Assembly: GCA_018069465.1 (NCBI GenBank)
Contig: JAGPUW010000014.1
Coordinates: 163,523-227,522 of the forward strand
DNA length: 64,000 bases
Direction of reading: 5' to 3'
Origin: Gammaproteobacteria bacterium
Lineage (GTDB): Bacteria > Pseudomonadota > Gammaproteobacteria > Pseudomonadales > Porticoccaceae
Below, piece after piece: positions 54,963 to 63,823 of the stretch. The position numbers and the translations under genes are program-made. Position 1 is the first letter of the stretch. Every line of letters begins with the position of its first letter. The notes under the pieces were generated by a model. It was given only the letters and a program-made list of their open reading frames with translations. It was not told the DNA's origin and made no database searches.

Positions 54963-55754
54963 ATGGCTCAAGAAAACACACAGTCCATCGCTTTAGATGG
55001 CAGCACGGATAGTAAGGTAGCGGGGCACTTTAAGCGCAACCGTTTCGCGTATATGTTTGGTGCGATAGTTATCGCGGCAGGTACTGCCATTCGTATTTAC
55101 CTGGATACCATGGGTTTTTCTGTGGGTACAGACTACTATTCAGAGGAGTTTCAGAAGTATTGGATGCCCGTCCTCTACGGAGAAATTATTTTCCTGAGTT
55201 CATTTACCGTTATTCTTTCTACCTATCTGTGGATGACTCGCGAGACCGATGCTAGCTCAATCAGTAAAGAGCTGGAGCTGCAGCGTTACTGGAAGCTGCT
55301 CGGCATCTTCACTGTAATGGGTATCTGGGCAGGATGTGTTGCCTCTAATGCGGTTGAGTCCGATGCTGCTTGGCACCAGGTGACTATTCGCGATACTGAC
55401 TTCACGCCGACTCATATCGTTATTTTCTACTTTGCACTGCCATTCTTGACGGCAATGCTGATCCCAGCCTTTATCTGGACCCATACTCGTATACCTGCGT
55501 ATATGAATAAGATTTCTCTGCCCTTCCTGGCAGTGGTTTGTGGCATCTTGATGATTATGCCTAACTACGGTTTCAACGAGTGGGGCCACACTTTCTTTTA
55601 CGCAGAAGAGTTGTTTGCTGCGCCAATCCACTGGGGCTTTGTTTTCCTGGGCTGGTCTTTGTTCTTCCTCGTACCCTTGGCCATGCAGTTGATCGGTAAC
55701 ATGGCTCGCTTGATTGCCGAGGCAACTGACGAAGAAGCTGGACAGTCTGCTTAA
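54963..55754 (+). CDS. pmoC: Copper membrane monooxygenase subunit C (AmoC/PmoC)
   Basis: A 263-residue inner-membrane subunit with about five or six helices. The metal-binding set of PmoC is intact: Asp, His and His in DAAWHQVTIRDTDFTPTH, spaced four and thirteen residues apart as in Methylococcus D156/H160/H173. The opening RNRFAYMFGAIVIAAGTA, MPVLYGEIIFLSSFTVIL and the closing PIHWGFVFLGWSLFFLV are typical. It opens the CuMMO operon in the order C-A-B. I chose ATG 54963, preceded by AGGGG; the frame opens at 54912. A hairpin terminator lies between it and subunit A. Confidence 0.95.
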   Translation: MAQENTQSIALDGSTDSKVAGHFKRNRFAYMFGAIVIAAGTAIRIYLDTMGFSVGTDYYSEEFQKYWMPVLYGEIIFLSSFTVILSTYLWMTRETDASSISKELELQRYWKLLGIFTVMGIWAGCVASNAVESDAAWHQVTIRDTDFTPTHIVIFYFALPFLTAMLIPAFIWTHTRIPAYMNKISLPFLAVVCGILMIMPNYGFNEWGHTFFYAEELFAAPIHWGFVFLGWSLFFLVPLAMQLIGNMARLIAEATDEEAGQSA

Positions 55755-55781
55755 AAATCCTGGCTTTTCCCGCAACACCTT

Positions 55782-55820
55782 TTATCCCCGTAAGTCGCAA
55801 GGCTTGTGGGGATAATTTTT
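55782..55820 (+). terminator. Terminator-like hairpin (attenuator) between subunits C and A
   Basis: TTATCCCCGTAAG pairs with CTTGTGGGGATAA, thirteen pairs with two G-T wobbles, around an eight-base loop, followed by TTTTT. It would end part of the transcripts after subunit C or stabilise their 3' ends, so that C is made in excess. Confidence 0.7.
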
Positions 55821-55840
55821 CTGACCAACCATTTTTTATC

Positions 55841-55846
55841 TATACT
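55841..55846 (+). promoter_or_regulatory. Possible -10 box before subunit A
   Basis: TATACT lies between the hairpin and the gene for subunit A, with a poor -35 (TTTCTG) seventeen bases upstream. It would permit independent transcription of A and B past the hairpin. Confidence 0.3.
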
Positions 55847-55880
55847 TTGAAAATATTCTTTGTGTAAGAGAGGATTCGCT

Positions 55881-56675
55881 ATGAGTGAAGTGCAAGCCAA
55901 TGGGCTTACAGAGGCTGAGACTAAGGGAAGAGCCCTAGATCTGAGGTCTCTCGATAACCCCAAGGCAATGAAGCTGTACCGTCGCTTTGACGGCATTATT
56001 ATTCTTGTTCTATTTATGTTTTTGGTGCTAGGCGTTCAAATTCAGTTTACTTTGACAGCTGGTGACTGGGACTACTGGATCGACTGGCGTGATCGTCGCT
56101 GGTGGCCTCTGGTAGCCCCGTTTTCTTTGCTACTGTTTATCGCACCATTTACCTACGGCATTTGGTATCGCGTACGCCTGCCGATTTTGGCAACGGCTAT
56201 TACCACACTGCTCTGTTTGGTGTCGTGGTTGAGTCGCTACCTAAACTTTTATGAGTTCACTCACTTCCCGCTCTCCTTCACCTTTCCATCGACGTATATC
56301 GGCCTGGGTATCTTGCTGGATTGCGCGTTGGCGATTAGCCGTAGTTTGATCGTCTCAACTGTAATTGGTGGTGGTTTGTTTGGTGCTCTGGTGTACCCGA
56401 TTAACTGGTCGTTTATGGCGCCCTACAAAGTGCCCGTAGAATTTAATGGCATGCTGATGTCGGTGGCTGACTTGATGGGTTATCAGTACATCCGTACAAC
56501 AACTCCAGAGTACTTGCGCATCATCGAAGAGTCGACTTTACGGACGTTCGGTGGCTCGGTAACGCCGCTTACTGCAGTGTTTGCAGGTCTTTGTGGCATA
56601 GTGATCTACGCATTGTTTTTGTGGGTCGGCTCGTGGGTTAACGGGTTAGATAAATTCACTAAGCGCATTATTTAA
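55881..56675 (+). CDS. pmoA: Copper membrane monooxygenase subunit A (AmoA/PmoA)
   Basis: A 264-residue membrane subunit. Conserved PmoA/AmoA segments are seen: AGDWDYWIDWRDRRWWPLV, RYLNFYEFTHFPLSFTFPS, KVPVEFNGMLMSVADLMGY and TPEYLRIIEESTLRTFGG. It is recognisably divergent from Methylococcus PmoA (for example, the last segment reads TPEYIRMVEKGTLRTFG there), so this is not a canonical methanotroph enzyme. AGAGGA lies before the ATG at 55881. Located between C and B. Confidence 0.95.
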   Translation: MSEVQANGLTEAETKGRALDLRSLDNPKAMKLYRRFDGIIILVLFMFLVLGVQIQFTLTAGDWDYWIDWRDRRWWPLVAPFSLLLFIAPFTYGIWYRVRLPILATAITTLLCLVSWLSRYLNFYEFTHFPLSFTFPSTYIGLGILLDCALAISRSLIVSTVIGGGLFGALVYPINWSFMAPYKVPVEFNGMLMSVADLMGYQYIRTTTPEYLRIIEESTLRTFGGSVTPLTAVFAGLCGIVIYALFLWVGSWVNGLDKFTKRII

Positions 56676-56699
56676 ACTGATGTTGGAGAAAGCAGTTAA

Positions 56700-57950
56700 A
56701 TGAATAGATTGATAGCAGGAAAAACACAGCTCCGTACCTTGCTGGTTGGGCTGGCGTTAGTTTTATTGGCAGGCGACGCCCTGGCTCACGGTGAGCGAGC
56801 GCAGTTGGCTAGCATGCGGATGCGCACGGTGCATTGGTTTGATACTAAGGTCGAGCCGCAAAATGTGAAGGTGGGTGACATCGTTACCGTAACGGGCAAA
56901 CTGGTGACATCCGTGTGGTGGCCCAAACATATGCCGAGTATTGCAGAGACGGTTTATCTCAATATCGGTGTTCCCGGGCCAACATTCCTTCGTTTGCATT
57001 CCGAAGTGAATGGTGTGCCGATGATGCGCTCTACAGCCTTTCCTCTGGGTAAGGTTTACGAGTACAAAACGGTGCTGCGAGCGCGAATTGCCGGTCGCTA
57101 CCATGTTCACCCCATTTTGAATGTCAAAGATGCGGGTTCGTTGGTTGATAAGGGCACCTGGTTGGAAGTTGCGGAGAATGATAGTGCCGCACCTTTTGTC
57201 AATGAAGTGACTACTCTGCCCGGTGATACGATCAACCTTGAAACCTACGGGCTGAAAGGGGTTTTTACGTGGCACCTGATCTGGATTGCCATGGGTATCG
57301 CCTATCTTCTTTACTGGCTGATTCGCAAAGAGCTGTTCATACCGCGTTTTATTCGTGTCCGCGAGCTGGGCCAGGATAGGGCAAATGAGCTGATGACCAA
57401 GAAAGACTTTGTTGTCAGTAGTCTGTTTTTTACAGGGACTTTGGCGCTGATACTCGGTGGCTATTTTTGGGCTGAGCATAAGTACCCCATTACCATTCCC
57501 TTGCAGACGGGCCTGGTTGACGTGGAGCCCATTGATATACCTACCGGTGGTCTTGTTGTCGATGTTGATCACGCGACTTATGACCTGGCCGGCCGTAGTT
57601 TAAGCATGCAGTTTACTATGACCAACAATAGTGACAGCCCGCTGCGGATCGCTGAATTTTTAACAGCGAACATACGTTTTCTGAACCCGGAGATTAATGA
57701 GGGTGAGATCTACGAAGGCGAAGAAATGGTCTCTAAGGATGGTTTGACTGCCTCGGTTGATATTATTCAGCCAGGCCAGACTGTTGAGGTTGAGCTAGTA
57801 GCTTCAGATGCTTTGTGGGAGCAGTACCGAATGACGGGTTTGATTCATGACCCCGATAGCCGTTTCGCTGGTATGATCTTTTACTACGATGAAAATGGTG
57901 AGCGATTCTTCCAGGAAGTAGGCGGCGCAGTATTGCCCAACTTCTTTTAA
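56700..57950 (+). CDS. pmoB: Copper membrane monooxygenase subunit B (AmoB/PmoB)
   Basis: A 416-residue subunit with a signal peptide (TLLVGLALVLLAGDALA) cut before HGERAQ. The new N-terminal His (residue 30) and His135 and His137 in GRYHVHP match the CuB ligands His33, His137 and His139 of Methylococcus PmoB. His45 matches the bis-His site residue His48. Two cupredoxin-like domains are linked by two membrane helices (residues 190-250). Length is almost the same as M. capsulatus PmoB (414). GGAG precedes the ATG. Confidence 0.96.
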   Translation: MNRLIAGKTQLRTLLVGLALVLLAGDALAHGERAQLASMRMRTVHWFDTKVEPQNVKVGDIVTVTGKLVTSVWWPKHMPSIAETVYLNIGVPGPTFLRLHSEVNGVPMMRSTAFPLGKVYEYKTVLRARIAGRYHVHPILNVKDAGSLVDKGTWLEVAENDSAAPFVNEVTTLPGDTINLETYGLKGVFTWHLIWIAMGIAYLLYWLIRKELFIPRFIRVRELGQDRANELMTKKDFVVSSLFFTGTLALILGGYFWAEHKYPITIPLQTGLVDVEPIDIPTGGLVVDVDHATYDLAGRSLSMQFTMTNNSDSPLRIAEFLTANIRFLNPEINEGEIYEGEEMVSKDGLTASVDIIQPGQTVEVELVASDALWEQYRMTGLIHDPDSRFAGMIFYYDENGERFFQEVGGAVLPNFF

Positions 57951-57990
57951 TTGAAGCTCACATAAATAGAATAAAAATGAGGGTTGTTTG

Positions 57991-58632
57991 ATGTTGGTAA
58001 AGCAGGTTGCAGTTTTGATTAAACCCGTAATAGCGAGCTTGATTTGGGTTTGGGCGGCCTGCGGAGTCTCCACCGTGTTGGCTCACGGTGGAGTCTCTAT
58101 TGAAGACGATGTTTGTCTTATCAAAATCGACAGGTATAAGGCGCACTTTACCGGCTACCTGCCTCAGGAGAGGGCGACCCAGGAATTTTGTGAAGATATT
58201 CCCATTGCTACGGAAAGTATTTTCGTCATCGATTACATTAGCGATGAGCTGCGGGAGATGGAGTTGGATTTTCGCATTATTCGCGATGTTAATGAGATTG
58301 GTGTGCTAGCGACGCTCGCTGACCTGGGTGGCGAGAAAGCCATTGAGGATGCGACGGTTTACTATGCGGAGCCGAAGCTTTATCACAAGGGTGTGATGAA
58401 TATTCGCCATAAATTTACTCAGGATGGTGGCTATATTGGCATCGTTCATGCCAATCACCTTGAGACAGGCCTGAAATATACCTCGGTTTTCCCTTTTACG
58501 GTGGGCCAGGTCAGCTATAGCGAGTACGTTAAATATTATCTCGTGCTGTTTTTCGCCTGTGGTATCTTTATTTACGCTGGGGGTCGAGGCCATGTGTTTA
58601 AAGTAAGGCCTCCTAAAAGTCCAAAACACTAA
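57991..58632 (+). CDS. CuMMO-associated membrane-anchored periplasmic protein (AmoD-like position)
   Basis: A 213-residue protein placed directly after subunit B, where amoD/pmoD-like genes usually lie. It has a signal peptide ending VSTVLAHGG, so the mature protein begins near a His-Gly pair. A beta-rich periplasmic domain follows, with two Cys (DDVCLIKI and EFCEDIP) and the segment SIFVIDYISDELREMELDFRI. A C-terminal membrane helix (YYLVLFFACGIFIYAGG) ends with a basic tail. I cannot assign it to PmoD with certainty: the Cys and Met pattern differs from a typical PmoD copper site. A copper chaperone or accessory role is a reasonable inference. Confidence 0.7.
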   Translation: MLVKQVAVLIKPVIASLIWVWAACGVSTVLAHGGVSIEDDVCLIKIDRYKAHFTGYLPQERATQEFCEDIPIATESIFVIDYISDELREMELDFRIIRDVNEIGVLATLADLGGEKAIEDATVYYAEPKLYHKGVMNIRHKFTQDGGYIGIVHANHLETGLKYTSVFPFTVGQVSYSEYVKYYLVLFFACGIFIYAGGRGHVFKVRPPKSPKH

Positions 58633-58646
58633 TAACAGTAGAATTT

Positions 58647-60329
58647 ATGACGCGTCTTTATCGGATCTTATTATTAATTGTTTTGGTCCTGGCCTTTGCC
58701 GTGCTTTTGCCCTGGCAGTGGTATCCGCGAGAGTGGCGCGTCTGGTACGCCGATAGCTTCGGCGCAAGTAATTTTAATCAACAGCCGGAAACGATTTCCG
58801 CTATTCCCGGTGACAATGCCGAAGAGGCTTGTCCACCCGATATTAAAGGCTGGCGCAAACCCCAATCTATTGCTGGGGTTGAGCTCGCTGCCTCGCCAAA
58901 TTGTCTGGCTGACAACCCCCACGCTGTAGCGGCCTTTGTAAAGGGCACCAATAACGTGGGTCATATGACCTTGATGGATGCTCGTCTGTCACCTGATGCC
59001 GTCGTCAAAGGTCGCGATCTCGACGGCGATGGTGATCCCGATGAAATTCATATTCGCCTTGAAGTGTTTGAGCTGAATGGCGGTTCGCCAGATTTGGACG
59101 TGCCGGTTACGCAATATTCAATTGCTCCCGGTATTACCCCTGGGCTTTGGGTGTTTGCACCAAAGTCGGCGGGCATGTCGACAGAAAACTTTGAATCTTT
59201 GCTAGCCCAGCCCGGTTTGCGGCTACCTTCTCCAGCCATTCGGGTTGAGCAGGGGGATAAGGTTATTGTCACTCTCGAAAATACCCATTACATGCCGCAC
59301 ACGATTCATTTCCACGGTGTCGATCACCCCTTCCTAAAGGAAAATGGTGAGGGCAATGACGGTGTTCCGGTGACCAGTGAAAAACCTGTTATGCCGGGTA
59401 AGCAGCGCAGTTATGAAATGCAGCCTCGCCAGGCTGGCACTATGTTTTATCACTGTCATGTTGAAGTTCAGGCGCATGTGCTGATGGGTTTGAATGGCTT
59501 ATTTATTATTGAAGAGAACCGGCCCAATAACTGGGTGCAAACCTTCAATATTGGCGATGGTTTTGTACGTCACAGTTCAGTTGCCGTGAAAGAGAAATAC
59601 GACCGGGAATACGATCTTCACTACCTGGATCTCGATAAGGAACTGGGCGAAAAAATTCAGCAAAGTAATGACCCGCGCATTGTCACGCAGTTGATCAATC
59701 GTGACTACGATATTAGTCAGGCTGATTTTGAGTACTACACCCTCAACGGTCGATCATTTCCCTACACGGCGCGGGATTCTTTAATTGTTACCGCGCCAGG
59801 TGAGCTCGTTAAGTTGCGGGTAGTCAACGGCGGTAGTGAAGGTGTTGCGATACATACTCACGGCCATAAAGTCACTATCACTCACTATGATGGTGTGGAG
59901 CATCCTAAGCCTTCGCAGATCATTCGCGATGTTGTGTGGATTGCCTCGGCGCAGCGCGTAGACCTTGAGTTATCGACAGAAGATGATGGCTTGCACAGTT
60001 ATGGCGAAGGCGTTTGGCTGATGCATGATCATCAGGAAAAGGGCGTTACGACTAATGGTTTTGGCCCTGGTGGCAATGTTAGCGCCATCGTTTATGAGCG
60101 CTATTTGCAGGATAATGGATGGCCGATGACCTTTGGTATGGGCTGGAAGAATTTTTTAACACCGGGTTTTTATCAGCGTCAGGAAGACGGTTCAGGGGTG
60201 ACAACTTTACTGGCTGGGGTGGAAGAAAGTGGCCCGTCGGTAATCAGATTGATTGCACTGGCTGCAATTGCGGGCTTGTTTGTCGCACTGTTGCTCGCTT
60301 GGGTTTTAAAGGGGCGATCACGTGACTAG
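58647..60329 (+). CDS. Membrane-anchored two-domain multicopper oxidase
   Basis: A 560-residue protein with an N-terminal anchor (LYRILLLIVLVLAFAVLLPW) and a C-terminal membrane helix (VIRLIALAAIAGLFVALLLAWVL would be too long to list). Two cupredoxin domains carry eight trinuclear-centre histidines: His221/223, 269/271, 403/405 (HTHGH) and 460/462. Type-1 copper is present only in domain 1 (His218, Cys270, His276, Met280 region); domain 2 has HDH, with Asp461 where Cys is expected. A DLDGDGDPDEI loop resembles a calcium site. A role in handling copper or in electron transfer for the monooxygenase is likely. The stop overlaps the next gene. Confidence 0.88.
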   Translation: MTRLYRILLLIVLVLAFAVLLPWQWYPREWRVWYADSFGASNFNQQPETISAIPGDNAEEACPPDIKGWRKPQSIAGVELAASPNCLADNPHAVAAFVKGTNNVGHMTLMDARLSPDAVVKGRDLDGDGDPDEIHIRLEVFELNGGSPDLDVPVTQYSIAPGITPGLWVFAPKSAGMSTENFESLLAQPGLRLPSPAIRVEQGDKVIVTLENTHYMPHTIHFHGVDHPFLKENGEGNDGVPVTSEKPVMPGKQRSYEMQPRQAGTMFYHCHVEVQAHVLMGLNGLFIIEENRPNNWVQTFNIGDGFVRHSSVAVKEKYDREYDLHYLDLDKELGEKIQQSNDPRIVTQLINRDYDISQADFEYYTLNGRSFPYTARDSLIVTAPGELVKLRVVNGGSEGVAIHTHGHKVTITHYDGVEHPKPSQIIRDVVWIASAQRVDLELSTEDDGLHSYGEGVWLMHDHQEKGVTTNGFGPGGNVSAIVYERYLQDNGWPMTFGMGWKNFLTPGFYQRQEDGSGVTTLLAGVEESGPSVIRLIALAAIAGLFVALLLAWVLKGRSRD

Positions 60330-60984
60330 GCTTTATGTGCGTATGTTTTTGTTGCTGCTCTCACTTGTCGCTGTTACTTCTGTGCAGGCGCAGAACAAAC
60401 ATCATAACCACCAGATGCCGGGTATGAGTATGGATGCCACTGGCATGGTGATGGGCAATAATAAAGATAAATTACCCGATGACTGTAGCGAAATTAGCGG
60501 GGAATATGAGATTAATGTGGTCGCGGGCACCAGCTATGCAAAGTCCTATGCCAGCACCATGTTTGGCTTCAATAAACATGAGTGGCGAGTTAAACCCTGT
60601 AGTCGCATAACGGTCAACTTTAAGAATGAAGATGACGTGCGTCATCAGTGGATGCTCCACGGTTTGCCGAAATATTTGTATGACCGGGGTATGTTCCATA
60701 TGGAGGCCTCGGGTGGCCATAGTCAAAGCGGTGTCTTTATTGTCCCGAGTGACGATAAAACCTATCTGGTGCACTGTGATATTGCCCAGCATATGGAAAA
60801 AGGCATGAAGGCGCAGTTGATCGTTGGCGATGGCGTTGGCGACCTCTGGAGTATCCCCGGAATAAGTGCTGATTTTGAACGCCCGGGTGGGATTCTCGCT
60901 GCAAAACCTGTCTTCGCATGGCTGCTTGCTGCATTTATTTTTGTCATAGTGTTTTTTGTTGGGTTTAGATTTTTTAAGTTATAG
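60322..60984 (+). CDS. Membrane-anchored cupredoxin
   Basis: A 220-residue protein with a signal peptide (FLLLLSLVAVTSVQAQ) and a C-terminal membrane helix (FAWLLAAFIFVIVFFVGF). One cupredoxin domain carries type-1 copper ligands His108, Cys152, His157 and Met162, with the C-x4-H-x4-M spacing of plastocyanin. The mature N terminus is Met/His-rich (HHNHQMPGMSMDATGM), a copper-binding pattern. It starts with GTG eight bases before the end of the oxidase gene and is coupled to it. It may deliver electrons or copper to the monooxygenase. Confidence 0.85.
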   Translation: MTRLYVRMFLLLLSLVAVTSVQAQNKHHNHQMPGMSMDATGMVMGNNKDKLPDDCSEISGEYEINVVAGTSYAKSYASTMFGFNKHEWRVKPCSRITVNFKNEDDVRHQWMLHGLPKYLYDRGMFHMEASGGHSQSGVFIVPSDDKTYLVHCDIAQHMEKGMKAQLIVGDGVGDLWSIPGISADFERPGGILAAKPVFAWLLAAFIFVIVFFVGFRFFKL

Positions 60985-61061
60985 GGGAAGCCTCCTCAGT
61001 TCCTGCTGTGTTTCACGCAGTATTCCTTAGCGCTGTTTACTACACCTGTATCGAAGTGAGT

Positions 61062-61096
61062 CGCATCGCCTCCCTGGCCTGATGCGGTCTTATTTT
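61062..61096 (+). terminator. Possible terminator after the cupredoxin gene
   Basis: CGCATC pairs with GATGCG around a 13-base loop, followed by GTCTTATTTT. A moderate end for the CuMMO transcript. The rest of 60985-61299 (315 bases) holds AT-rich sequence, probably with the promoter for the transporter. Confidence 0.4.
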
Positions 61097-61299
61097 CGAC
61101 GACAAAAAAATGTGTTTTTTAAAGCTAGTGTGTCAATAAGCTTACATTTATTAATACTGTTCTTCGCTTAGAAGTTATTGAAATAGCAAGACTTTTGGTC
61201 TCGTTATAAGATTTATTCATGTAGAAGCCGTCACATAATCATGATAGAGTTCGGCGTCAAAATTTACTGCAATAAAAGCTACACGAAGGGGGAATAGAA

Positions 61300-63726
61300 T
61301 TGGAGACTGCACGTTATCGTCTGTCGAAATACGTCATACACCATCGCTGGGCGTCGTTATTAGTTTTAATGGCGATGACTGTTTTTTTTGCTGTGGGTAT
61401 ACAGAAGGTTGAATTGAAAACAATCTTTTCTGATCTTCTCCCCAGTACCCACCCCTTCGTTCAGACCTACAAGGATCACCCGAATTTTGGTAACCCCTTG
61501 ACGGTTACGGTGATGATCAAGCGCACTGATGGCGAATCTATTTATAATCCTGAAACTTTGCAAAAAGTTTGGGATATGACGCGTAATATTGATTTGATTG
61601 CCGGTGTCGATCACGACCAAATTTTGTCGATAACGACAGAAAAGGCTCGCTATGCTCAGGCCACGCCCTACGGCATCGATAGTCAGCCATTAATGGGTGA
61701 CCACTCTCCGCAAACAGAAGCTGAAATGGCGGAGTTTTTAGAGCGCGTTAAGAAGTCACCCGGCAGTCGTGCCTTCCTGATTTCCCATGATGAAAAAGCC
61801 ACTATTATTCAGGCTACGTTCATTGAGCGCCTGCTCGATTATGGCGTGGTGTTTAATGAGATTCAGGAAAAAATCATCGACGCTGAGCGCGATGAGTCGC
61901 ACGAAATTCACGTTGCCGGTCAGCCAGTATTGACGGGTTGGGTCTATTTTTATGAAAAACAGATGCTGCAAATTTTTGCGGTAACTGGCGCGGCTCTGCT
62001 GATCTCCCTGTTTCTCTATATGCGTAATATTGTCGGTGTTGTTGTGCCGGTTGTTACCAGTGCCTGTGCTGCAATATGGGGTTTCGGCTTTGTTGGCTGG
62101 CTCGGCGACCCCATTGAGCCGCTGATTATGGTCGTACCCCTATTACTGGTGGCGCGATCCTTTAGTCACACCGTGCAATTTATTGAGCGCTATTACGAAA
62201 TTTACTACCACGTTAATGACAAAACGAAATCGGCTGAAATCTGCATGAGCGTGATGATGGCGCCCGGCACATTGGGTATTGTCACCGATGCCATCGGCTT
62301 GTTCTTGATTGCCATTGCGCCTATTCCGACTATGGAGCGTTTTGCTGTGTTCTGTGGTTTTTGGGCCTTGATGCTGATTCCGGCTGGCGTTTTTCTCACG
62401 CCTCTTCTGCTGACGATGATGCCCAAGCCGAGGAATGTGAATCAAATTATTGGCCTCGATGGTGAGCACGCGGCTATTCATGCGGCGATTAAGCACCTGC
62501 TGCAGCGCGTTGCTAAGCTGTCCTACGGTGGTCCGGCGAAAATCACAACTATTGTTGTTATCGTATTATCAGTTTTCGGCCTTTCCAAGATGCTTGAATT
62601 GAAAATTGGTAACCCGGTTGCGGGTAGTAATTTGCTCTGGAGTGATTCTGAATACAACGTCGCCATCGCAGAGATTAATAGCCACTTTCCTGGCTTGAAT
62701 ACCCTTGAAATTATTTTTGAGGTGAAAGAGCAAAAGCAGGAGCGTCTGCTCAAGCAAGCTCACCCCATCTTTAAAATGATGGAATTGCAGCGCATTGTTG
62801 AAAGTGGTGAAAATCCGCCGGTTGCGACGCTGTCTTTCGCTGATTATCTGCCCGAGGCCAATCGCTTGTTTAGTGGTGGTAACCCCAAGTGGGCGCCGCT
62901 GGATCAAACTGACATGGCCGTGCAGGCAGCCTCTGGTGCGGTACTATTTGGCACCAGTCCCAAGGCTTTCTCTCACGTGACTGACTTCGTTCAGCAAAAC
63001 GGTACTGTTTCCCTCTGGTACAAGGATAACAAGCAGGAAACTGTCGACGACGCTCTGGAGTCGGTGAGAGCCGCGCTGGATGAAATTGGTATCGATCATG
63101 AAACTTATCGCATTCGCCTGGGTTCCGGCACCATTGCCTTGCAGCAATCGATAAACGACACGGTTGATTTGTACCAGTACATTATTCTGGCCCTCCTCAA
63201 CCTGGTTATTTTGATTAGTTGCTCCTGGGCTTATCGCTCTGTTGTGGCGGGCGTGCTGCTGTTGATACCCGTTAACCTGTCAAATATTTTCCTCGCCGCA
63301 TCGATGGTCTATATGGGTATTGGTCTCGATGTAAATACCCTCCCCATTGCCGCTATTGGCATCGGCGTTGGCATCGACTACGGCATCTACCTGCTGAGTC
63401 GTATTTGTGAGGAATACCAGGGCTTCGAAGATTACGGCAAGGCGATCTACGCCGCTGTTGCGACCACGGGTAAGGCCATCTTCTTTACCGCGACGATTGT
63501 TTTGATCGGTATTTTGCCCTGGTACTTTATGTCCGAGTTGAAGTTCCTCGCCGATATGGGTTTGTTGCTGGTGATGGTGATGCTGATCAATATGGTTATC
63601 GCGCTGATTGTTGTGCCTTTGCTGGTGTGGTTGATTAAGCCGAAGTTTGTTAGCTCTAAAGACCTCTTGGTCGGTGAAGGTGTCGATTTATCAGAGTACG
63701 CAGGCGGTGAAGAATCCCTCAAATAG
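61300..63726 (+). CDS. RND/MMPL-family transporter
   Basis: An 808-residue inner-membrane protein with two similar halves, each a membrane helix, a periplasmic loop and five helices with motifs of the HAE3/MMPL RND family (for example PIEPLIMVVPLLLVARSFSHT and TLPIAAIGIGVGIDYGIYLLSR). These export hopanoids, lipids or hydrophobic compounds, or take part in hydrocarbon handling. I chose a TTG start at 61300, supported by AAGGGGGA upstream; the next in-frame ATG falls within the first helix. It is separated from the CuMMO operon by 315 bases. Confidence 0.88.
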   Translation: METARYRLSKYVIHHRWASLLVLMAMTVFFAVGIQKVELKTIFSDLLPSTHPFVQTYKDHPNFGNPLTVTVMIKRTDGESIYNPETLQKVWDMTRNIDLIAGVDHDQILSITTEKARYAQATPYGIDSQPLMGDHSPQTEAEMAEFLERVKKSPGSRAFLISHDEKATIIQATFIERLLDYGVVFNEIQEKIIDAERDESHEIHVAGQPVLTGWVYFYEKQMLQIFAVTGAALLISLFLYMRNIVGVVVPVVTSACAAIWGFGFVGWLGDPIEPLIMVVPLLLVARSFSHTVQFIERYYEIYYHVNDKTKSAEICMSVMMAPGTLGIVTDAIGLFLIAIAPIPTMERFAVFCGFWALMLIPAGVFLTPLLLTMMPKPRNVNQIIGLDGEHAAIHAAIKHLLQRVAKLSYGGPAKITTIVVIVLSVFGLSKMLELKIGNPVAGSNLLWSDSEYNVAIAEINSHFPGLNTLEIIFEVKEQKQERLLKQAHPIFKMMELQRIVESGENPPVATLSFADYLPEANRLFSGGNPKWAPLDQTDMAVQAASGAVLFGTSPKAFSHVTDFVQQNGTVSLWYKDNKQETVDDALESVRAALDEIGIDHETYRIRLGSGTIALQQSINDTVDLYQYIILALLNLVILISCSWAYRSVVAGVLLLIPVNLSNIFLAASMVYMGIGLDVNTLPIAAIGIGVGIDYGIYLLSRICEEYQGFEDYGKAIYAAVATTGKAIFFTATIVLIGILPWYFMSELKFLADMGLLLVMVMLINMVIALIVVPLLVWLIKPKFVSSKDLLVGEGVDLSEYAGGEESLK

Positions 63727-63823
63727 GGTGGTTTTTTAGGTGTTTTACAGGGTTTATAAGTAATAGAAACAGTAGCCCCATAGCGCGTGATATGGGCTAG
63801 AACTACGATTAGGAGTAGGGTTA

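Noticed and set aside
54963..57950. Reading the CuMMO as an ammonia monooxygenase of a ureolytic nitrifier
   Set aside because: Urease and urea import are in the window, but no hydroxylamine oxidoreductase or cytochrome c554-like gene is seen, and neighbours fit hydrocarbon use. The question stays open rather than answered.
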